Origin: Candidatus Anammoxibacter sp.
GTDB taxonomy: Bacteria > Planctomycetota > Brocadiia > Brocadiales > Anammoxibacteraceae
Length of the DNA: 64,000 nt
Assembly (NCBI GenBank): GCA_021777055.1
Contig: JAIQZO010000071.1
Location: 1 to 64,000 of the forward strand
Direction of reading: 5' to 3'
Part shown: one piece after another, positions 54,020 to 63,894 of the stretch
Layout of the letters: each line of letters opens with the position of its first letter
Numbering within the stretch: position 1 is the first letter of the stretch
Translations under genes and position numbers: made by a program
The notes under the pieces: generated by a model
Seen by the model: only the letters and a program-made list of their open reading frames with translations
Databases searched by the model: none
Told to the model about the DNA's origin: nothing

Positions 54020-56719
54020 ATGACTGATCTTGAACGTATACAATTCATTGAAAATGTTTTCTGCTTCAGTCTGAAACAGGTTGACCCCTCAGAAATTGGC
54101 AAAAAAGATTTTTTTTCTAGAAATATTTCATTCTATTCATTGAGCCAGATACAGAACCATTTATTCCCTTTTAAAGGTTCACGCAACTACTGTTTAAATA
54201 GTGACAATAGGATTACCGGACTTTCACTGGACTTTTCCCCCCTGTTTTTACTATCTGATAATTTTCTAAAAGATTTTAACTACCTTAATTTTCTCAGTAT
54301 TCGTTCTTCCGGTTTGCACGATGTCTCATTTCTTAAAGAACTAAAAGACATCACTTCACTAGATTTAAGTTACAATCAATTAACAGATGTCTCATTTCTT
54401 AAAGAACTAAAAGGCATCACTTCACTAGATTTAAGTTACAATCAATTAATATAATTTTCATTTCTTAAAGAACTAAAAGGCATCACTTCTGTAAATTTAA
54501 GCAAGAACCAGATTAGAGAGATCCCTGATTGGCTTACCGGAAAAGGCTTGGAGATACAGATAGATAGCGAATATGCGTTAGACTGTGTTAATTTAAACGG
54601 CAACCCCATTGAAAAGCCACCTCTGGAAGTAGTGAGACAGGGGAACAAAGCAATCCAAAATTATTACTCCCAGATGGAATTGCAGGGTAAGGATTATCTG
54701 TTTGAAGCGAAAATGCTCATTGTCGGTGAGGGTGAATCAGGCAAAACCACATTATCACACAAGGTGCATAATGCTGACTGTGCACTGCCTCATATTGACG
54801 ACAGAACAAGGGGTATTACCATAAAACCATATCATTTTAAAGTAAATGCAAGAGATGGTGAAGGCACCCGCCCCTTTCAACTGAACGTGTGGGACTTTGG
54901 GGGGCAGGAGATTTACCATGCAACACACCGTTTTTTTCTCTCAAAACGCTCCCTCTATGTGCTGGTTGCCGATAACCGTAAGGACGACACGGATTTTAAT
55001 TACTGGCTTAATATTATTGAACTGTTTGCTGGGGATAGCCCAATGATCATTCTCCTTAACGAAAAGGGTGATGTGCAACGCAGCATAAACATTGCTGAAT
55101 TACGCGGCCGCTACCCTGAGAGTATCAAGGAGGTAATTGCTGTTAACTTTAAGACCCGTGAAGAGAGTGACGAGTATATCCGTAGGAAACGACTGCAAAA
55201 GATAGAGAAATTGAAGAGCCACATTGAGCATAACGCATACTGTCTTCCCCACATCGGCGAGCCTCTACCTGCCCTTTGGCTTGATGTAAGGGAAGCTATA
55301 GAAAATGGTACCCGCAACTGCATCTATCGGGAAGAGTTTGATGACATTTGCCGTAAACACAAGATAACCGGCGAACAGGACATAACTACACTGCTGGGCT
55401 ATTTCCATGATCTGGGAGTTGTGCTGCATTTTGATGAGAATCCCCTGTTGCGCAATCGTGTGATCTTAAAACCATTCTGGGCAACAAACGCCGTGTACCG
55501 CATCTTTGATAACGATGGCATCAAAGCCAAAGAGGGACGCTTCAGGCGCAATGACTGTATTGCCTTGTGGAACGGCGATGAATACAGACACATGCATGAT
55601 CTCTTCATGGAGCTGATGAAAAATTTCCAGCTGGCATACGAAATTGATCAAACAGGTAATATGGTTGCACCGCAAATGCTGCCACAAGATACACCGGACT
55701 ACAACTGGGCCACAAACAACAATTTACTGATGCAGTACAGGTATGATAAATTTATGCCAAAAGGGATCTTTTCGCAATTTGCAGTGAAGATGAACCGCTA
55801 TATCGCAAACAATAAATGGATTTGGCGTAACGGGGTAATCCAGGAACGTGATGGAACCCAAGCAGAAATCATTGAGAACCTCTTTGACCGAAGGATATAT
55901 ATCCGATTTGCCGGCCCGAACATAGCCGAGTTTCGGGCTATTATTACCGATACCCTTGATGAAATCAGCAATTCGTACCATAAATTGCAATATGAAAAGA
56001 TGATACCATGCAATTGCAGCGTTTGCTCAGAAAATAAAGTACCGCATTTCTTCCGATTTTCGGCCCTTCGAAACCGTCTGCAAAAAGGCATAAAAGCCAC
56101 AATTGAGTGCGAAATCAGTGCAGAAGATGTGTTAATGTTGCCTTTGTTGGAAGGCCTTGATATAGGGCAAATGAAAGGTAAGTATGAGGATATGGGCAAG
56201 AGAGGGGAATGGGAAAAAGAGGTACAGATAAAAACAGTAAAGATCTTTCTGGCTTCGTCATCTGAATTATCAAACCATCGGAAAGAGTTTGAAATCTTTA
56301 TACGCTGTAAAAACGATGAATATGGGAAAAAGGGTATATACCTTAAGCTAACTCTATGGGAAGACTTCCCAGACGCCATGTCACAAACCCGTTTGCAAGA
56401 TGAATATAACAAGGCGGTTGCGGATAGCGATGTGTTTGTGAGCCTCTTTCACACCAAAGTAGGCAAATACACCGAAGAGGAGTTCCAAAAGGCTTTGGAG
56501 ACCTTTAAAGAGAATGGTAGGCCATTAGTATATACATATTTCAATGATACTGCTGTCAACATTAGCGATATTACGCAGGATGTTTTGAGTCTGCTCAATT
56601 TCAAAAAAAGACTTAATGAACTGGGACACTTCCCTACCAGTTATACCGGCATTGACGATCTGAAGAATCAGTTCAGCGATCAGATGACAAAGTTTATACC
56701 GAAATTGACCGGCGTTTAG
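54020..56719 (+). pseudogene. LRR-Roc-COR protein with C-terminal TIR-like domain, interrupted by one in-frame stop
   Basis: Read as one frame, this is an ~899-residue protein interrupted by TAA at 54452-54454. The N-terminal part has leucine-rich repeats (VSFLKELKGITSLDLSYNQL), the same frame continues with LRR-like codons, then a Roc GTPase (P-loop LIVGEGESGKTTLSHKV, switch WDFGGQEIYHATH, NEKG in place of NKxD), a COR region, and a C-terminal domain beginning KIFLASSSELSNHRKEFEIF with DSDVFVSLFHTKVGKYTEEEF, resembling bacterial TIR-like/DUF4062 effector domains. GGGAG lies before ATG 54020. A separate shorter product could start at TTG 54548, 32 codons after the stop. The layout suggests a STAND-like immune or signalling protein; it may be inactivated, or expressed in two parts. 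Confidence 0.75.
54320..54517 (+). repeat. Three 66-bp tandem LRR-coding repeats
   Basis: Units at 54320-54385, 54386-54451 and 54452-54517 each code for one 22-residue leucine-rich repeat. The first two differ at few bases; the third begins TAATTTTCA where the others have GATGTCTCA, which creates the stop codon, and diverges toward its end. Confidence 0.85.
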
Positions 56720-57430
56720 CATAGATAAAGTTAGGGATGAATGTAAAATATTTCAGTATTCCTAACGTTTTTTTCAGATTCTTTTACCCTCCAATTTTAG
56801 CAAGATAAATCTTGCACTCCGTATTTTTTAACAATATCAGGACTTTATAATAATTTCTTTTTTGTATCTATTTAGCTGATTCAGGAGGTGGAGTAAGGGA
56901 GAAGCATGGATAAAGGACCAGGGTAATTAATAGTGTCGCAAACAATATTATTTACCTATTCCTCATTTTGATCTAATCATTTTGAGAAGAAGTAGTTTTT
57001 TACTGGGTGCAATTTTCATTTTACGTAGATTTATATGTATTTTACTTTCTTAAGCCTGAAAGGCTTTAATATACCAGCCCAGGGCAACGCCCTGGGAATA
57101 GTTTACAAACAGTTACAAGCCCTGTAGGGGCGAAACATATATTTGGTTACATAGTGATACGTTTCTAATACATTGGTATCAAATATAATTAGTATTTTGG
57201 TAGAATATAACAAAAAGTACACTTGAAAATGAATTAGTAGAATATGTTGCACCCCTTCAGGGTGCTATCATAAAGGTTATCAAGAACCCAGGGCGTTGCC
57301 CTGGGCTGGTATATCAAAGCCTTTCAGGCTTAAGTTTGAATGTTATTTTTTACTGAACCGCCACATACTTTGAACATTTCTCCGTGTGCATATCTATTTT
57401 TTTTACGTAAAATGAAAATTACACCTTTTT
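56720..57430. repeat. Nested inverted-repeat element, family B
   Basis: ATACCAGCCCAGGGCAACGC and CCTGGG (57071-57096), with CTTAAGCCTGAAAGGCTTT before it (from 57049), is answered by the complement at 57287-57332. An outer pair (GCAATTTTCATTTTACGTA at about 57009-57027; TACGTAAAATGAAAATTACA at 57408-57427) encloses the whole, giving a ~425-bp element. Its right end directly abuts the 3' end of the OsmC gene. The 280 bases before it hold no supported gene. Confidence 0.75.
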
Positions 57431-57904
57431 TTAATTGCCTGTGCGTATGGACCAATGATAATTAATCTTTGCGCCACTTCTTGCGAAAAGCTGATACAGT
57501 GGACATCGCCGCTCAGTTTCCTCATAAAACCTCTTGAAGACAGGGTCTGCGGCATCTGTTTCAACTATGACATTAACTTCCACATTCTGAAAGTTCGGAT
57601 TTCCCTCTGTAGCCCCACCAACCAGGATGGCAGTGTCAAAATCTGCCGTCAGGTAAAACTCGAAACTGTGCAACTTAATTCCAAAGTCTTTGGCCACCAA
57701 TTGAGCCGTTACTTGAGAACAGGAAATCAAGCCTCCAAGTGCATAAGCTATTGGACTCGGGTATTTATCCTTTCCGCCGAAAACCGGAGCAGCATCAACT
57801 TTCATAACATGGGAGGAACCTTCCTGTTGTATCTCCTGGCAAACGCCCGTTCCTCTTGAATGCAACTTGAAGGTTTGCATCGTACTGTTGGGTGACATTG
57901 GCAT
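57431..57904 (-). CDS. OsmC-family protein (YhfA-like)
   Basis: The 157-residue protein matches OsmC/Ohr-like proteins: MKVDAAPVFGGKDKYPSPIAYALGGLISCSQVTAQLVAKDFG carries the first conserved Cys in SCSQ (about residue 59; motif given by its key residues), and ERRCPLYQLFARSGAKINYHW carries the second Cys (about 133). Both catalytic thiols are present, so peroxide reduction is plausible. AAAGGA precedes the start. It is a single gene with its 3' end against a repeat element. A second, shorter OsmC gene is at 37525. Confidence 0.8.
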   Translation of the reverse strand: MPMSPNSTMQTFKLHSRGTGVCQEIQQEGSSHVMKVDAAPVFGGKDKYPSPIAYALGGLISCSQVTAQLVAKDFGIKLHSFEFYLTADFDTAILVGGATEGNPNFQNVEVNVIVETDAADPVFKRFYEETERRCPLYQLFARSGAKINYHWSIRTGN

Positions 57905-58631
57905 AATTGTATTCCTTTATTTGATAAACTACATTGTTTCTACATTCATAATCGTACCAATAGTACACAATGTAAACTACAAAAGCAAGAAATAGAAGAG
58001 GGATGTCGTCGCATAAGTAAACAGGCAGGTGAAACTAAAGAAAAAACTAGTGAAAACAGAATTCGCAATCTTGTTTTAGAATAACTTATACAGTTACAAA
58101 TTATAGGTGCAAATATTTAAAGCTTTAACAATAGGTCAATCCTTCTTCTTCAATAGTATATGAATTTTCATTTTGGACTAAATACGTTTTTTTTGCATCA
58201 AACTGTAACTGCCGTGGTCACTATGAGTTATGTTTGCTTTTGCAGTTGGTTCAAATCTCCAGATTTGAATCACATCTGACTTTAACGCAACTCTGTTGCG
58301 AGTAAAAGAGATTAATGTTTACAGATAATTGGTTGTGTCCAAAATGCAAAACCATAAAGAGTATTGTTAATGTCAGATTAGTTCAAGTCAGAGACTTGAA
58401 CTAACAACGAAAGTATTCAAAGTTAGTCTATGGTAAAGAGTTCGCCGAAGGCCATAATTTGAAAATCAACTGTATTAATAGACTTTTTAATCTTAGATCT
58501 CTATTTCCAATCTGTGAATATATAGTTATTTGAAAAAATATATCCACAGATATTAGAGATTTAACTAGATGCGCCAGAAGAAATCACCCATTATTGCCTA
58601 AGGATTATGCATATTCAATAGATTATTACCA
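57905..58631. other. Intergenic region with small palindromes
   Basis: TTCAAATCTCCAGATTTGAA (about 58250-58269), CGCAACTCTGTTGCG (about 58281-58295) and GTTCAAGTCAGAGACTTGAA (about 58381-58400) are short palindromes of the same style as those near 41650 and 53340. No gene is supported. Confidence 0.5.
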
Positions 58632-60863
58632 TCAATTTTTCGTAATAGTGACAGTTACAACATTACCATCTGAATCGGTAGCAGTTATCACAAAGACTGC
58701 ACTCCTTCCTGAAAAGAATCTAAACCTACCTGAAACTATTGCTTTTCCATTAATACCTGTTACATTTGATTCTATTCCAAGAACAGCTCCGGCTCCCCTT
58801 GCTTCAAGTTTAACTGTTACCCCTTGCATAGGATTACCGTTTATATCAAGAGCCGTAACTGTAATAACTTGTAGTCTAGAAGATGCGCTTAAGGTCTCTG
58901 GATCAACCTCAATTGAACCAAGAGTTTCCGCGGGCTCTTCTGTAGGAAAAGGTGCCGGTGTTGCTGTTGGCATGGGAGCTGGGGTTCCTTCTGGTGGTTT
59001 TCCAGATCCTCCATCTGGAGTCGAAGTTCCAACTGGTACAGGAGTTCCTATTGGAGTTCCTATTGGTGTTCCTACTGGTGTGGGTATTGGTGCTTCAGAA
59101 TCATCTTCAGATTGACCAAAACTTGTAAATGGACTTACAACTCCAAATGCAATACTTAAATCTATGATTTCTTGTTTAATAATTTCGGCATCAGATAAGT
59201 TTGGATCTAAACTATTAAACTTTATTAAAAGGCTGTCAATTTTCTGCTTAGCCCAAATTTTAGGTAAAAATTGATTACTTTCAACTAAAGAATCTGCAAG
59301 TTCCAGTGGAAATAGAAATTCTACAGGATTACCAAATGCGGTCCCGCTTAATGCTATCTCAACATCGCCAGGTTCCAAATAACGACCAGATACAATCATC
59401 TGCTGACCTATAAATAAATTTGGCAATGGTTCGGGATAGATTTCAGATATACCAGGTAGAGAGAAGAGTATTTCTGTATCCAGCAATACAGGATTATTAA
59501 TTAGTAGAAAAAACTTTGTAATACGTTTTTCCAATTCATCATCACCCAAAAATTCTGCAAGGCCATTGTTTTGGCTTGCAAGTAGAGTAAGAAGTTGCTC
59601 ATTAACAGACTCACCTATTCCAAAGGTAAATAATAAAATATTAGTTTCTGTTGCAGTTGCTATGTCTGAAATGTGTGGTACAAGCAGCTGTGTATCTGTA
59701 ATACCTGTAGTCGCGTCCCCATCTGTAAGAAAGATTATTATATTTGCCGTAGTTTCATTTGCTGCGGCAAATTGTGGAATAGCAACATCAAAAGCTCCTG
59801 AGATGTTAGTGCTTCCATCTGCTTCTATGGCGGCAATGTGATCTAAAGCATCATTTTGAGTTTCTGTAGTAAAATTAACATGGGACGGTCTAAATGAACT
59901 TACATCTGAAGCAAAGTCAACAATATTAAATTTATCCCCCTCATTTAAGTTATTGACAATAAATGCGGCTGCATTTTTTGCCTGAACGATCTTATCTCCA
60001 GACATACTTCCGGAACGGTCAATAATTAATGTAAATACTTTACTTATTACATCCGTTGTATCGCTCGGGTCAGGCTCAGCAACAAACAGAAAGAATCCTC
60101 CATGTTCATCAGGGAGTGATTCATTAGGAATTAAAGTGCTTAAACCGAACAACCCTAGTTCATCTAAATTAAGGGAATATCTAATATCATAGTTTTCATT
60201 GGCAATTGTTTCAAATAATACACTTTTAATACTAGCAAGATTTCCATTGTTTGTTTGCGAATCAACGGGATGACTACTCAAAAGTTCAACACTTTCAATA
60301 GTTCTTGGTGATGATAAATTGAATTTTATCTCCTGAATATTCAGTACATTTTCCTGGATTAGCTGATAATCATTTGGATAATGAAAATCTACTTTACCAA
60401 ATTCTGACGATAGTAGTTCGGCATATTCCAGAGTAACTACAATGGTAGAACCAGGTTTAATAGGTTGTTCAATATCAAAAAAGAGCGGTGTTTCCCCAAG
60501 AAATGTTATCAGATTTGGGTCCTCAGTTTCTCCATCACCAGTCCCGGGAATAGTTGTATCCTGTGGGGTTGGTTCTATACTTGCATTTTGCTCAACCCCA
60601 CCTATACTCCAGCTCAAGTTTAAGGCGCTTGCGTTTTCTGGAAGAGGAAATCCATATTTTATAATTGCATCGGATTCTAAATTATTTCTCAATGTTTGCG
60701 TTGTTGTAACAACAGCAACCTGATTTTCTACATTGATATCAATTTGAGTGGATTCAAGTTGAAGATAAACCCCATTAACTCCATCTACAATTCCAACTCC
60801 ATTACCAAATAAACTTCTCATAAAAGCACAAAACATAAAGCAAATAAATATCCCTTTCTTCAT
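58632..60863 (-). CDS. Secreted VIT-vWA domain protein with C-terminal Big-like domain
   Basis: The 743-residue protein starts with a signal peptide (MKKGIFICFMFCAFMRSLFG). A VIT domain follows (QIDINVENQVAVVTTTQTLRN, KYGFPLPENASALNLSW; about residues 35-160), then a von Willebrand A domain with the MIDAS motif IDRSGSMSGDK (about 282-292) and the later FLTDGDATTG. A low-complexity linker of PTPVGTPIGTPIGTPVPVGT type (about 595-650) leads to an immunoglobulin-like Big domain (VTALDINGNPMQGVTVKLEA, about 665-743). This is the inter-alpha-trypsin-inhibitor-like layout used in surface adhesion and protein-protein binding. AGGAGA precedes the start. The Thr-rich linker could be glycosylated. Confidence 0.85.
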   Translation of the reverse strand: MKKGIFICFMFCAFMRSLFGNGVGIVDGVNGVYLQLESTQIDINVENQVAVVTTTQTLRNNLESDAIIKYGFPLPENASALNLSWSIGGVEQNASIEPTPQDTTIPGTGDGETEDPNLITFLGETPLFFDIEQPIKPGSTIVVTLEYAELLSSEFGKVDFHYPNDYQLIQENVLNIQEIKFNLSSPRTIESVELLSSHPVDSQTNNGNLASIKSVLFETIANENYDIRYSLNLDELGLFGLSTLIPNESLPDEHGGFFLFVAEPDPSDTTDVISKVFTLIIDRSGSMSGDKIVQAKNAAAFIVNNLNEGDKFNIVDFASDVSSFRPSHVNFTTETQNDALDHIAAIEADGSTNISGAFDVAIPQFAAANETTANIIIFLTDGDATTGITDTQLLVPHISDIATATETNILLFTFGIGESVNEQLLTLLASQNNGLAEFLGDDELEKRITKFFLLINNPVLLDTEILFSLPGISEIYPEPLPNLFIGQQMIVSGRYLEPGDVEIALSGTAFGNPVEFLFPLELADSLVESNQFLPKIWAKQKIDSLLIKFNSLDPNLSDAEIIKQEIIDLSIAFGVVSPFTSFGQSEDDSEAPIPTPVGTPIGTPIGTPVPVGTSTPDGGSGKPPEGTPAPMPTATPAPFPTEEPAETLGSIEVDPETLSASSRLQVITVTALDINGNPMQGVTVKLEARGAGAVLGIESNVTGINGKAIVSGRFRFFSGRSAVFVITATDSDGNVVTVTITKN

Positions 60864-61832
60864 AATACTTTTGTCTCCTTAGGCTGTCGTTAGTAATAAA
60901 AGGTAGGACTCTAAAATCTTCTTCGTTGCCTCACCTTACAAGAAGAGAGAAATTTGTTGAATAACATAGCGATTCCCATGCTATTCAAACAAACCGATAC
61001 TTCAAAGCGAATATAACATATGGCAGATAAGACATAACAAGATTGGGAATCCATAATGGATGAGACAGAATTTACCACAAAAGTGTTGTCTTGTAATTAT
61101 TTTACTATGTTACTTATCGTAAAATTGTGTGCCCTTTCTAGCTCTTGCTTTCTGTTATTCAGGCTCCAAGCACCTACATGCACTATTCCATAAAAACAGA
61201 AAATAATATATGGTTTCTTTATAACACAAATAAGAGGAGTTGTCTATTGGGGTTTTCCCTGGTTTTTTTGTAAGGATATCCCCTACAAGGCTTTTTTATT
61301 CTTAAGGTAAAAATTCACCACTTCCAGATAGAGAATTCGATTCATATAATGTTCTGAGTGAATCAAAAGGTTTACAGTTTACTCTTTTATCCTGTCAAAT
61401 CCAGATCACTTCCAGCTATTCTGTCTTTATTCTGTAAATAAATTGATACGTAAATCTGCAGAATCCATCTTATCAATGATTAATTTCTTTAATAGAGATC
61501 CATGCGGTCCCTTAAAAAATTCTGGCAATTTAGCGGTCTGTCGGATTATATTCAATTGGTCTTTGCAAAAACATTTTAAAAAATTTAATAATTTATTGGA
61601 TAATATAGGTATTTATGATTCATAATAGATAGTAGAGATGGGATAGTATTAAATATTGATAATGTTGCTTTTTTGATTGAACAGGTATTATGTTAAGAAT
61701 CTGAAACTTTTGTAATAATTTTGTTTTATGTTTTGTGATGAATTTCCAAAAATAGAGAGTTATTCAGTAGCAAATATCTGATATTTTTTGAAGTCTAAGA
61801 TTCATAATTAGATTCTAAAAGGAGAAACAGTA
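60864..61832. other. Intergenic region without supported genes
   Basis: About 970 bases between divergent genes for the vWA protein and the ferritin-like protein. A frame at 61443-61625 begins with TTG, has no ribosome-binding site and no recognisable content. I see no terminator or clear repeat. Confidence 0.5.
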
Positions 61833-62363
61833 ATGAGAGATGTAAGTAAGAAGTATAGGTCCTACAGTCTTGCAATCAAGACAGAAGAAGATGGTTATAA
61901 TTTTTATAAAAAGATTTCTGACGAAGCAGAGAACAAGTTAATAAGGGAGACATTTAAATCATTTGCCGCGGATGAAATGAAACACAAAGAGATGATAATT
62001 AATTTCTATAATGCACTTGAGAATAATGAAACAGTCGAAGTACCTGAGAAACTAGGCGCATGCAGCAGTATTGAACTGGCCAGGAGTATATTTGAAAGGG
62101 CAGACGAGAAGGTCGGCGAAAGCGTAAAGAGTGACAGCGATGTTATTGATTCATATAAAATGGCATCTAAACTTGAAGATGAGGGTATAAAATTTTACAA
62201 GCAGCTTCATGAGTCAACTATCAGTGAGAAAGAGAAAGAGCTTTACGGAGCCTTAATGCATATGGAAGAGAAACATAAAGAGCTGTTGGACAATATGATA
62301 GATTATCTCAATGATCCGGGAGATTGGTTCTTTGAACAGGAACGCTGGACAATTGAAGGGTAA
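61833..62363 (+). CDS. Ferritin-like di-iron protein (rubrerythrin-type domain)
   Basis: The 176-residue helical protein holds two ExxH-type half-sites: AIKTEEDGYNFYKK with ADEMKHKEMI (Glu and His, about residues 47-51), and KLEDEGIKFYKQ with HMEEKHKELL (about 146-151). It lacks the C-terminal rubredoxin domain of full rubrerythrin. Such proteins reduce peroxide or handle iron, and are common in anaerobes. AAAGGAGA precedes the ATG. It is followed by a strong hairpin terminator. Confidence 0.85.
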   Translation: MRDVSKKYRSYSLAIKTEEDGYNFYKKISDEAENKLIRETFKSFAADEMKHKEMIINFYNALENNETVEVPEKLGACSSIELARSIFERADEKVGESVKSDSDVIDSYKMASKLEDEGIKFYKQLHESTISEKEKELYGALMHMEEKHKELLDNMIDYLNDPGDWFFEQERWTIEG

Positions 62364-62462
62364 GCTAGTTCTTATAATACATAGAAAGAAAACACAAAGA
62401 GTATAAGATCAAGTGGAAATGAACTAAAAGATGTGAAATAAGACGCAGTAACGGTATTGTTT

Positions 62463-62500
62463 CTCACACAAAGACACGAAGCTCTGTGTCTTTGTGTGAG
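62463..62500. terminator. Bidirectional hairpin terminator
   Basis: CTCACACAAAGACAC (62463-62477) and GTGTCTTTGTGTGAG (62486-62500) form a perfect 15-bp stem with an eight-base loop, followed by TATTATTATTTT. It lies between the ferritin-like gene and the convergent oxidoreductase gene. Confidence 0.75.
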
Positions 62501-62505
62501 TATTA

Positions 62506-63597
62506 TTATTTTGACAAGATTCCATCAATTGCAATTAGTGCATCTTTTATTGCAGTATAAATTAGGTTCGGATGTTTATTCTCTGTTGACGAGCCGTCAC
62601 CTTGTAGTTCCATAATTGTAGGACTTATTGATCCCCCAATTGCATAGATTCCATCCTTACTTGTTTGTAAATTCTTATCAAGCAATATTATTTGATCATC
62701 ACTACTCGTAAAACCTTCTCTATCAATCACCTTAAGATCCAGATTCTTAAAAACTCCAGTGGGACCTTGTGTCCCTATACATGCAATCACATTCTTCATG
62801 GGAAAACTCATACCTTGATAAACAAAGACGTCGCTTTTTTGATTAATTCCAGGAGATTGGTGAATATATAGCCTATCAATCCCGTCACTGTCAACTTCTC
62901 CAATTTTTGGTATGGCCTCTTGTAAGATTTTAACATGTCCGCCTAGCAAGAGCTCTTCACCTAGATCCCGTGCAGTATCTTTATTAATTCTAAATGTCTC
63001 CTTTCTGTGTGCCCAATAAACTGGCATATACGACGCCGCTTCACGCTTGGCTTTTGAAAGGGCCGCAACTATATCCGCCGCAGCGTTTCCCCCACCAAGT
63101 ACAAGGGTAGGCAGCCACACATAGTCTTCAACATTCTCAAGTTTGCGGGCAACGGTCTTAGCTTCACCATATAATCCTAAATCATTCGGTATATTACTTC
63201 CAAAGGCAAGGATTATATTTTTCGCACCATATTGACTCTTTTGTGTTTTAACTATATATCCTTCACTCTCTTCTTCTATATCTTTAAAATCTTCCTCATA
63301 AATAATGTTCAAATTTTCAGATTGTACCACAGCCTCAATCTGTTCTACATATTCCTCAACTGCGACCTTCTCTTTCGGCGGTTCAAGACTTTTAATGGGA
63401 AACGGTGCCTCGTGACCTTTAGGAATTGTAGGATATACAGATTTTCCTTTTGGGTAAGAGTCAATTATTCCTTGAAAAACCTTTTTCCCTTTTTCAATTA
63501 TTACATATGATTTACCCGCTTCTTTTGCCTTGATTCCAGCGGCTAAACCTCCTGGTCCAGCTCCAATAATTACAATATCATACTTAGTACTATTCAT
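62506..63597 (-). CDS. NAD(P)/FAD-dependent oxidoreductase (thioredoxin-reductase fold, no CxxC)
   Basis: The 363-residue protein (ATG 63597, GGAGGG eight bases before) has an FAD-binding motif DIVIIGAGPGGLAAGIKA, an NAD(P)-binding motif VLGGGNAAADIVAAL (about residues 164-178) and the second FAD motif DGIYAIGGSIS near the end. The redox-active CxxC of thioredoxin reductase is absent. This resembles ferredoxin-NADP reductase-like or YpdA-like members. In anaerobes they move electrons between NAD(P)H and small carriers. An upstream TTG/ATG start would lie too close to the ribosome-binding site. Confidence 0.8.
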   Translation of the reverse strand: MNSTKYDIVIIGAGPGGLAAGIKAKEAGKSYVIIEKGKKVFQGIIDSYPKGKSVYPTIPKGHEAPFPIKSLEPPKEKVAVEEYVEQIEAVVQSENLNIIYEEDFKDIEEESEGYIVKTQKSQYGAKNIILAFGSNIPNDLGLYGEAKTVARKLENVEDYVWLPTLVLGGGNAAADIVAALSKAKREAASYMPVYWAHRKETFRINKDTARDLGEELLLGGHVKILQEAIPKIGEVDSDGIDRLYIHQSPGINQKSDVFVYQGMSFPMKNVIACIGTQGPTGVFKNLDLKVIDREGFTSSDDQIILLDKNLQTSKDGIYAIGGSISPTIMELQGDGSSTENKHPNLIYTAIKDALIAIDGILSK

Positions 63598-63894
63598 CAA
63601 CATACCCTCCAATTTAAGCTTGACGTAGGTTCTAAAAATTACATTTATAATATTACTTCATGAAAACTTTTTTTTAAAAAAGATTTTATAGTTTTTAAGG
63701 AATACAGAATCCAGGAGTTAGAAGCTAGAATAACAGAAAACATGGTTTAGGAAATGTACACTAATCTTACTATTAAACAGATGGCAAAATAATTCAACAC
63801 CTATAATTTATTCTGAATTCTGACTTCTGGATTCTATATTCTCAATCTTGGTTCTGGCTTCACAGCACTATGTTTTAAATACCTTCTCAATCCA
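63598..63894. repeat. Long inverted-repeat element, family A (third copy)
   Basis: GGAATACAGAATCCAGGAGT (about 63699-63718) is answered by a complementary TTCTGACTTCTGGATTCTATATTC (about 63815-63840; key core CTGGATTCTATATTC). It is preceded by ATTACTTCATGAAAACTTTT and followed by GGTTCTGGCTTCACAGCACT, matching the ends of the elements at 14850-15350. No gene is supported. Confidence 0.6.

Noticed and set aside
55798-56412. 204-residue minus-strand frame opposite the Roc-COR/TIR-like gene
   Set aside because: Opposite a frame with clear P-loop, switch and TIR-like motifs; no motif and no start site on the minus strand.
61443-61625. 60-codon plus-strand frame before the ferritin-like gene
   Set aside because: TTG start, no ribosome-binding site, no recognisable motif.
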